From Moraxellaceae bacterium (lineage in GTDB: Bacteria > Pseudomonadota > Gammaproteobacteria > Pseudomonadales > UBA3067): a DNA stretch of 12,539 bases. Location: NCBI GenBank assembly GCA_002401525.1, contig NVTH01000007.1, forward strand, positions 23,942 through 36,480, read 5' to 3'. A program made the position numbers and the translations under genes. Below, in pieces: positions 6,434 to 12,539 of the stretch. Position 1 is the first letter of the stretch; each line of letters starts with the position of its first letter. The notes beneath the pieces are model-generated. The model saw only the letters and a list, made by a program, of their open reading frames with translations. It ran no database searches and had not been told where the DNA came from.

Positions 6434-7663
6434 CTACGCACTCGCAAGGCGTTTCTTTTTAAACGGATAATCAAGCACCTCATCTGCAGCGGTCACTACT
6501 CCTCCAGCAGTTTTCAAAACATCGCCGTAGGCCTTCGCTCTACCCTTCATCGCAGGATCTTCGATCACAAAAACCACAGCATCATACAGATCCTTCGCCG
6601 AAGGACTCTCAGAACCTAACAATTTAGCCAGGCCCATTTTCTGAAACCGACGACCATTAAATGCTTGCTCTACTTGTTGAGGATAAATTACTAAGGGAAC
6701 ACCGTAATAGAGCCCTTCATTTAAACTGTTCATTCCGCCATGAGTAATAAACGCACTGGCATGCTTCAATAGGTGCAATTGAGGAACGTGCGCGTAAGCT
6801 TGAATATTGTTAGGCAAAGGCCCCAATTCTTGAATACGAGAAGACTCCCCCACTGACATAATCACATCATAAGGTTTATTGGAAAAAGCCTGCACACAAT
6901 TTTTAAAAAAATTCAGGTTAGTATTGTTCACAGTGCCTAATGAAATATACACCAGAGGATTGTTGTCACTTATATTAAATTGCTCAGAAACAGCGTCTCT
7001 ATTTTCAGGCACAGAAGCGCCAACGTATTTAAAATTACCCTTTATTTGGTTCACAAAAGGTTGGTATTGTTTGGTATTAAATACAATATTCAAATCGCCC
7101 ACATTCGCGAAAATATCAAACACATGATAAATAAGACCGCGATACCGAACACCAATTTTTTTAAATAACTTAATCAGCCTTTTTCGAGCAGAAAAAACTT
7201 TCCCAACACCCAGCAACAACTCCTTAACGATGTGGGCCCCTAACCGATAATCCGAAATCAACACATAAGGGGAACTCACTAATGTCGTCAGTGAATTAAT
7301 CGCGGGAATACCCAACGCTTCAGCAATGTACTTACCCCAAATGCAGCAGGAATCATAAATTATATAATCCGGCGACTCCTCCCGCAGTTCCGCAATGAGG
7401 CCTTCGCAACACGCTTCAGCCAACCTCAATTGAATTAAGGCCATTGGAATAAGCTCTGTTGAACCATCAGCACTATGGCTGTAGTCAAACCATGAATCAT
7501 AGGTTCGATATTCAGCTCCCAGCCGAGAAAGCTTGTGCCGCGAATCTTCCCCGGCATAATAAATAACCTGCTCCCCCCGAGAGATTAACTCCTCCACCCA
7601 ACCGAGAGTTGGATTAATATGCCCGGTCGCACCTGGCATATTAAAAAATACTACTTTTGCCAT
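6434..7663 (-). CDS. GT1 glycosyltransferase, MGT (macrolide glycosyltransferase-like) family
   Basis: A 409-residue GT-B fold enzyme that should transfer a sugar from a UDP- or dTDP-sugar to a small lipophilic acceptor. The N-terminal acceptor domain starts FFNMPGATGHINPTL with the likely catalytic His15, and IIYDSC (101-106) supplies Asp104. The C-terminal donor domain has YISLGT (239-244), HVPQLHLL (292-299), THGGMNSLNEGL (307-318) and the PQQVEQ segment (328-333), where E332-Q333 take the place of the usual D-Q pair. Relatives (YjiC, OleD, CrtX-like) glycosylate macrolides, flavonoids, carotenoids or lipids; the acceptor here is unknown. No polyketide, peptide-synthetase or carotenoid gene is in the window. 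The Shine-Dalgarno is weak (AAGAA region). A CRP-like site lies about 157 bases upstream. Confidence 0.9.
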   Translation of the reverse strand: MAKVVFFNMPGATGHINPTLGWVEELISRGEQVIYYAGEDSRHKLSRLGAEYRTYDSWFDYSHSADGSTELIPMALIQLRLAEACCEGLIAELREESPDYIIYDSCCIWGKYIAEALGIPAINSLTTLVSSPYVLISDYRLGAHIVKELLLGVGKVFSARKRLIKLFKKIGVRYRGLIYHVFDIFANVGDLNIVFNTKQYQPFVNQIKGNFKYVGASVPENRDAVSEQFNISDNNPLVYISLGTVNNTNLNFFKNCVQAFSNKPYDVIMSVGESSRIQELGPLPNNIQAYAHVPQLHLLKHASAFITHGGMNSLNEGLYYGVPLVIYPQQVEQAFNGRRFQKMGLAKLLGSESPSAKDLYDAVVFVIEDPAMKGRAKAYGDVLKTAGGVVTAADEVLDYPFKKKRLASA

Positions 7664-8145
7664 AACAAAGTTCTTACTTCAAATATTATTAGAATCATTC
7701 ATTTTTTTAATATTGGTCGGCTTTACGTTGCCTCGGTGCTGCATTGAATTAGATAACCCGCAAATACAGTCTCGAGTGTAGATATTCGAAGCACCACACA
7801 CTACCTTTATCTACCCAGCTGTGACCTATATCACGCAACTTAGCCTGATTTCACTAACGGATAGAATTGCAATGCTATTCATCGACAAAGTTAATTTCGC
7901 CTAAGACCACTAAGCAAGAGTTGCTGAACCAAACGATATGGGAAGCCCAAAAAATTTTAATCTATATCACGATTCGAATAACCGTTTCGACACTCCAGTA
8001 TTACGACAAACATAACCAAGAGATAAAGCTCAACCTGCAGCATGACGCAACAGCCTACCTCCTTAAAGTAATGATCCTAAATAAAGAGATCCTTTCCTTG
8101 CGCTGTGTTAATCACAGAAGCGGCCGAACCATTAATTTAGCAACA
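7664..8145. other. Intergenic region between the hydrolase and the glycosyltransferase
   Basis: A 482-base spacer between two genes on the minus strand, so it is leader DNA for the glycosyltransferase and trailer for the hydrolase. It holds a CRP-like site (7820-7835) and a second copy of its CTATATCACG part (7962-7971). A plus-strand frame with a TTG start (7867-8232) has no recognisable motif and runs into the end of the hydrolase gene, so I do not call it. No hairpin terminator was seen after the hydrolase. Confidence 0.5.
7820..7835. promoter_or_regulatory. CRP/Vfr-type binding site upstream of the glycosyltransferase
   Basis: TGTGA, six bases (CCTATA), then TCACG matches the CRP consensus TGTGA-N6-TCACA at 9 of 10 defined positions. 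It is centred about 164 bases before the glycosyltransferase ATG, a plausible activator position if the promoter lies within the leader. Confidence 0.5.
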
Positions 8146-8826
8146 CTAGCTAACAAAAGGGTTATTGCGACGCTCATACCCAATAAATGTTTTCCCACCG
8201 TGTCCCGGGTAAACAACCGTATCATCCTCTAAAACGAACAACCTTTGCCGAACGCTTTTAATAAGCGTTTCAGCGCTGCCTCCAGGCAGGTCAGTTCTTC
8301 CCACCCCCCTATAAAACAACGTGTCCCCACTAAAAAGAATCTCCGGGCACTGAATCTCACTATTCTCATGCAACAACAAACAAACACTGCCGGCGGTATG
8401 CCCAGGCGTATGTCGAATCGAAAATTTAAGGCGTCCTACGAAAAACTCTTCGTCGTCCTCATAGAAATGATCCACCGGCAACGGTTTTTTATAGCGTCTT
8501 AAAAGCACAGCGCCTTGCAACCGAAGAAATCCGTACAAACGCTTATCCTGTCGGTGCAAGCAAATAGCGGCGCCGGCACCTCGATTCTGAAGAATAGATT
8601 CTTTCACTGAACGTGTGGCGCCAATATGGTCAAAATGAGCATGGGTGTGAAATAAATATTGAATACTAATCGGTTTACCCAAATTCGATTCGATCTCAGC
8701 CAGTAACTGTTGTATTTTGTGAGGCTCATCCCCCGGATCGATAATCACTCCATCCCCAGTTAGAGGGCAAACCAGAATATGACAGTTGCATTGAAAAGCG
8801 CCTACAGGAAATGAAACATTAATCAT
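8146..8826 (-). CDS. Metallo-beta-lactamase-fold hydrolase, glyoxalase II-like (GloB/YcbL type)
   Basis: A 226-residue cytosolic metallohydrolase. The metal-binding motif THAHFDH (61-67) gives H62, H64, D66 and H67. The remaining ligands are H143 in TPGHTAGS, D168 in FSGDTLF, and H209 in YPGHG, so the dinuclear site is complete. SGDTLFYRGVGRTDLPGGS (166-184) is typical of the YcbL branch of glyoxalase II-like enzymes, which hydrolyse S-lactoylglutathione or other thioesters. The separate C-terminal substrate domain of classical GloB is absent. Residues 95-120 form a basic insertion (LRLQGAVLLRRYKK) near the active site that may set specificity. The ATG at 8826 follows GGTGA at short spacing, and an in-frame stop just upstream rules out a longer form. 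Detoxification of methylglyoxal products is likely but unproven. Confidence 0.92.
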   Translation of the reverse strand: MINVSFPVGAFQCNCHILVCPLTGDGVIIDPGDEPHKIQQLLAEIESNLGKPISIQYLFHTHAHFDHIGATRSVKESILQNRGAGAAICLHRQDKRLYGFLRLQGAVLLRRYKKPLPVDHFYEDDEEFFVGRLKFSIRHTPGHTAGSVCLLLHENSEIQCPEILFSGDTLFYRGVGRTDLPGGSAETLIKSVRQRLFVLEDDTVVYPGHGGKTFIGYERRNNPFVS

Positions 8827-9064
8827 TATTCACCACAAAAAGGATTTCATAACATCGATTAAAACGGCCTTGCGTTGCTTCTACAGACCATCAATTAAGG
8901 CCACCAATAACCGTTGCCCCGCGCTGCTCACTGTGCCATTATCTTGCTTTGAACCCATTCGCTGCACCGGCAAACAGTCTCTCTTTCAGCGACTTTCCTT
9001 GTCGATCAGTGAAAAGAAATACAATAAAAAATAATAAGTTAATACGGTGCGAGGGCGTTGCAAG

Positions 9065-9091
9065 GAGAACGCTGCGAGAGAACAACTTCTT
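9065..9091 (+). repeat. Dispersed repeat, left copy (pairs with 10093-10114)
   Basis: GAGAACGCTGCG (9065-9076) followed, after six bases, by CAACTTCTT (9083-9091). The same two blocks, with only one base between them, occur on the opposite strand at 10093-10114. Two aligned blocks of 12 and 9 bases in the same order make chance unlikely. Confidence 0.5.
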
Positions 9092-9126
9092 AAAAAACTC
9101 AAACGCCACATTACCGCAGCATAACC

Positions 9127-9153
9127 CAATGCACGATCAATGCACGATCAATG
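9127..9153. repeat. 11-bp direct repeat upstream of the Rieske gene
   Basis: CAATGCACGAT occurs at 9127-9137 and 9138-9148, followed by CAATG at 9149-9153. The period is about one helical turn, so a protein bound to successive units would contact the same DNA face. It lies 35-61 bases upstream of the start codon. Confidence 0.6.
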
Positions 9154-9187
9154 TGAAATCATAATAAAGATAAATGCGAGGGATCCC

Positions 9188-9535
9188 ATGACACTACAGA
9201 AAATTTGCGCCACTACCGACATCCCCTTAGGTGAAATGAAGCCTTTTAAAATTGAAGGGGAGAAAGTGCTCGTTTACCATACCAAAGAAGGTTTTTACGC
9301 CACTCAAACTAACTGCACGCACATGTTTGTGCCATTAAAAGCGGGCAAACTGGACGACTGCACGGTTCAGTGTCCATTCCATAGAGCCCGCTTCGACGTC
9401 AGAACTGGGGAAGTCATCGACTGGGCCTCATTCCCTCCAGGGGTGCAGCTACTTAACTTTGTTCGCTCAAAGAAACCTCTTAAGACTTTCCCAATCTCCA
9501 CCGAAGACGGCAACCTTTTTGTCGAGGTGGCGTAG
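9188..9535 (+). CDS. Small Rieske [2Fe-2S] ferredoxin-like protein
   Basis: A 115-residue soluble protein made of a single Rieske domain. The cluster ligands are C43-T-H45 and C62-P-F-H65, the C-x-H...C-x2-H pattern with 16 residues between. Gly and Pro positions after the second motif (TGEVIDW, SFPPG) fit the fold. It resembles ferredoxin components of ring-hydroxylating dioxygenases and NirD-like subunits, which carry single electrons to a partner oxygenase or reductase. No oxygenase, reductase or other partner is in the window, so its role is unassigned. An open frame extends upstream to 9140, but GAGG at 9178-9181, six bases before the ATG at 9188, marks the real start; the extra residues would lie in the tandem repeat. 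It converges on the BON lipoprotein gene. Confidence 0.92.
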   Translation: MTLQKICATTDIPLGEMKPFKIEGEKVLVYHTKEGFYATQTNCTHMFVPLKAGKLDDCTVQCPFHRARFDVRTGEVIDWASFPPGVQLLNFVRSKKPLKTFPISTEDGNLFVEVA

Positions 9536-9555
9536 ATCATAACCTCCTAAAAAGA

Positions 9556-9663
9556 ACGTTCGAATGATCAAGCTCCGCAGCACTAATTTCACAGTACTAA
9601 TTTCACAGTACTATTTCTATAGTACTGTTATTGCTGGAGCTTGACCTTTATGCGTTCGAATTC
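9556..9663. repeat. Strongly folded intergenic element with nested inverted and direct repeats
   Basis: Inner hairpin: arms ACAGTACTAT (9605-9614) and ATAGTACTGT (9619-9628), perfect over ten pairs with loop TTCT. Outer stem: TCAAGCTCC (9568-9576) with GGAGCTTGA (9636-9644), continued after a 2-base bulge by AGCA (9579-9582) with TGCT (9632-9635). Between the stems a 14-base unit CTAATTTCACAGTA is duplicated (9583-9596 and 9597-9610), so a second copy of the inner left arm is available. TTCGAA palindromes flank the whole (about 9559-9564 and 9655-9660). It separates two converging genes. No canonical T-run follows either stem directly, so it may be a REP-like or miniature mobile element doubling as a bidirectional terminator. 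Confidence 0.75.
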
Positions 9664-9682
9664 AAAAAGCGATCATAGCCCT

Positions 9683-10054
9683 TTAATTAGTCGAACCTAC
9701 CACCGTAATTTTAGACACTACTTTGACTACGCCATTCACTTCGCTTGCTAGCTGCATAGCGTGCTTTTCGGTTCTTTTCTCAACCATACTGCCATATAAG
9801 GTCACGACGCCCTTATAGGTATCTACATTGATATTCAGCGCGCTGACGTCCTTATCCGTTACGAATTTACTTTTAATCGTGGCAGTGGCAGAAACATCGT
9901 CGGCAATTTCTCCCAAAGTCCGCTCATCCTTCCCTACGTAATACCCTGCAGCAACGCCACCTACTACGCCCACAGCAACCACTCCAGCCGTAGTACAGCC
10001 GCTTAACCCTACGACGACGCAAATCACCAAAGAAAACAATCTATTCCTTTTCAT
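9683..10054 (-). CDS. BON-domain lipoprotein (OsmY/DolP-like)
   Basis: A 123-residue exported lipoprotein. Residues 1-20 are a type II signal peptide: basic KRNR, hydrophobic LFSLVICVVV, lipobox LSGC with Cys20 as the lipidated residue. A Gly/Val-rich stretch (22-40, GVVAVGVVGGVAAGYYVG) resembles a glycine-zipper tail. One BON domain follows (about 46-118): ADDVSATATIKSKFVTDKDV, then VDTYKGVVTLYGSM and ASEVNGVVKVVSKI, with the conserved glycines. BON domains bind phospholipid; periplasmic members such as OsmY and DolP protect the envelope. Those relatives have two BON domains, while this one has a single copy, as do several small gammaproteobacterial lipoproteins. Residue 21 is Thr, not Asp, so outer-membrane sorting is expected. 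The Shine-Dalgarno is weak. Confidence 0.9.
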   Translation of the reverse strand: MKRNRLFSLVICVVVGLSGCTTAGVVAVGVVGGVAAGYYVGKDERTLGEIADDVSATATIKSKFVTDKDVSALNINVDTYKGVVTLYGSMVEKRTEKHAMQLASEVNGVVKVVSKITVVGSTN

Positions 10055-10092
10055 TCAAACACTCGCATTCAAAATTAATTTAATCGCCACGA

Positions 10093-10114
10093 AAGAAGTT
10101 GCCGCAGCGTTCTC
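10093..10114 (-). repeat. Dispersed repeat, right copy (pairs with 9065-9091)
   Basis: Read on the minus strand: GAGAACGCTGCG (10114-10103), one base, then CAACTTCTT (10101-10093). It lacks five bases found between the blocks in the left copy. It sits 39 bases upstream of the BON lipoprotein ATG, as the left copy sits upstream of the Rieske gene; each points toward the gene it precedes. Confidence 0.5.
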
Positions 10115-10193
10115 TTATTAAAAAATACCAACCTCTACCTTCAATGAGGCTCGAAAAGAAGAAAACCCAGTATTTTTTACTACTATTACGTTC

Positions 10194-10415
10194 TTACCTT
10201 AAGAACGCCGAGTCGGCCAAAGTGATTGTGCACGACTCACTGTCCGCATCATAGAGAATTACAGCTTGACCCTGCCTTAACTGCTCAAAAACTGCTTCCA
10301 CTTTTTCCTCATAAGACCATTCTCGAACACCATAGTCCGTCCCTTCACGCCCAACAAATTCCTCGATGACATGAGCTAAGGCTTCTTTTGACAATTTCTG
10401 GTAGGGCACTTCCAT
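10194..10415 (-). CDS. UPF0270 family protein (YheU-like)
   Basis: A 73-residue protein matching the UPF0270/YheU family, small cytosolic proteins of gammaproteobacteria of unknown function. The family signature is clear: MEVPYQKLSKEALAHVIEEF, then FVGREGTDYG (20-29), then a charged helix with KVEAVFEQLRQGQAVILYD (38-56). Length is normal for the family (about 70-75). GGAA at 10423-10426 lies seven bases before the ATG at 10415. It lies downstream of the transglycosylase gene on the same strand, but a terminator-like hairpin separates them. Confidence 0.9.
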   Translation of the reverse strand: MEVPYQKLSKEALAHVIEEFVGREGTDYGVREWSYEEKVEAVFEQLRQGQAVILYDADSESCTITLADSAFLR

Positions 10416-10449
10416 AAATAAATTCCAACCGAGGTAGGGTTAAAGTAGC

Positions 10450-10490
10450 AACAATAATAAGGCTGACCGAGGTCAAAACGGCCACCAGCC
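10450..10490 (-). terminator. Probable intrinsic terminator overlapping the transglycosylase stop codon
   Basis: On the minus strand TGGCCG pairs with CGGTCA (one G-T wobble) around the 9-base loop TTTTGACCT. The stem is extended by GGC (10490-10488) with GCC (10463-10461) across a 3-base bulge, and then comes a T-rich tail TTATTATTGTT. The TGA stop of the transglycosylase lies in the loop. Confidence 0.5.
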
Positions 10491-11096
10491 TTTATTCAGT
10501 TTCTTTTGGCAACCATTGTACTGAGTACGATAATTTCGCGCCTTGCCAGACACCTTTTTAGCCACTTTTATTAACCAAGGTTTGCTCTTGTAACTGCCTC
10601 GCGAAAATCCACCCCGGCCTTCATGATACGCCAGATATAGGTGGTAAGCATCCTCTCGCTTGACGCCATTTTTTCGTACCGTTTGAGCATGATACCAACC
10701 GACAAAATCCACGGCGTCTTTGAATTTATGACGGTCCGCGCCAAAATTTCCACTACTTTTTTTATAGTTAGCCCAAGTTGAATCAAGCACTTGAGCATAA
10801 CCATACGCTGAACTAGGACGAAAACCGGGAATAAAACCAAGCCATTTCTTCCGCGGCGGTTTAGCCCTGCTTCGGTATCTCGACTCTTGATGAATCGTCG
10901 CCATGAGTACCGACACCGGGATTCCCCAGCTTTTTTCGGCACGTTTTGCCTGTTTATACCAGCTACTTTTTTGCTCAAAAATATTGCAGACGTTATTAAT
11001 GTCCTCTGGCACAGAAGCAACGCATCCCATCATCAATAACGGCACCAGTAATCCCAGCACTGCCCATCGGATCCGCTTAAAAAATATGACCTTCAT
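10473..11096 (-). CDS. SLT-domain lytic transglycosylase lipoprotein
   Basis: A 207-residue (from the chosen start) exported lipoprotein predicted to cleave the MurNAc-GlcNAc bond of peptidoglycan with anhydromuropeptide formation. The signal peptide is KRIR then AVLGLLVPLLMMGC, with lipidated Cys25. The SLT-like domain (about 50-195) has the catalytic Glu71 in ATIHQESRY, SAYGYAQV (96-103), and YLAYHEGRGG (154-163), the usual three motifs. The C-terminus is strongly basic. The frame extends upstream to an ATG at 11141 inside the ligA 3' end, adding 15 residues before the signal peptide. I prefer the ATG at 11096 because it gives a normal signal peptide, although neither start has a strong Shine-Dalgarno. 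The gene lies 13 bases after the ligA stop, so the two are probably co-transcribed. Confidence 0.88.
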   Translation of the reverse strand: MKVIFFKRIRWAVLGLLVPLLMMGCVASVPEDINNVCNIFEQKSSWYKQAKRAEKSWGIPVSVLMATIHQESRYRSRAKPPRKKWLGFIPGFRPSSAYGYAQVLDSTWANYKKSSGNFGADRHKFKDAVDFVGWYHAQTVRKNGVKREDAYHLYLAYHEGRGGFSRGSYKSKPWLIKVAKKVSGKARNYRTQYNGCQKKLNKGWWPF

Positions 11097-11109
11097 CAAT
11101 CCCGTCAAT

Positions 11110-12539
<1,430 letters not shown>

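Larger units (their letters stand above)
8827..9187. other. Divergent intergenic region between the hydrolase and the Rieske gene
   Basis: A 361-base spacer with one copy of a dispersed repeat (9065-9091), a 2.5-copy 11-bp tandem repeat (9127-9153) and the Rieske Shine-Dalgarno (9178-9182). A 71-codon frame at 8949 shows no family resemblance. No clear sigma70 promoter stands out. Confidence 0.5.

Noticed and set aside
7867..8232. 121-codon plus-strand frame before and into the hydrolase 3' end
   Set aside because: TTG start without Shine-Dalgarno, no motif, and its last 87 bases overlap a well-supported gene on the other strand.
8949..9164. 71-codon plus-strand frame in the hydrolase/Rieske spacer
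   Set aside because: No family resemblance, poor start context, and it ends in the 11-bp tandem repeat.

Overview
The window looks like chromosomal DNA of a free-living, probably marine gammaproteobacterium. The signs are a fused two-domain MnmC, a UPF0270 (YheU-type) protein, a TIGR04219-type outer-membrane protein, lipoproteins with standard lipoboxes, and ligA followed by a lytic transglycosylase. Overall base composition is moderate. Genes are separated by long AT-rich spacers that carry short tandem duplications. No rRNA, tRNA, CRISPR array, transposase or phage gene was recognised.

Layout, left to right. An outer-membrane beta-barrel gene (1-451, minus) runs off the left edge. A short-chain dehydrogenase of the multifunctional-enzyme type 2 class (890-1791, plus) is split by a one-base frameshift and ends at a clear intrinsic terminator. 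Then come a HIT-family hydrolase (plus) and a single-domain response regulator (minus). The bifunctional tRNA wobble-uridine enzyme mnmC (plus) has an expanded Asn/Thr-rich linker and abuts, with no gap, a convergent PP2C phosphatase (minus). A macrolide-type GT1 glycosyltransferase and a GloB/YcbL-like metallo-beta-lactamase hydrolase follow, both minus. A small Rieske ferredoxin (plus) converges on a BON-domain lipoprotein (minus) across a strongly folded spacer. The right end has a UPF0270 protein, a transglycosylase lipoprotein and the 3' part of ligA (all minus).

No coherent new multi-gene system is visible; most genes are housekeeping or stress-type functions. The items most worth a second look are: the composition and sequence-type switch inside ligA, where an AT-rich Campylobacterota-like adenylation/OB segment joins a gammaproteobacterial C-terminal half; the folded repeat element at 9556-9663; an inverted pair of related 22-27 bp sequences that brackets it; the tandem arrays between the response regulator and mnmC; and the frameshift in the dehydrogenase. 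All product and taxon calls come from reading motifs by eye, without database searches.
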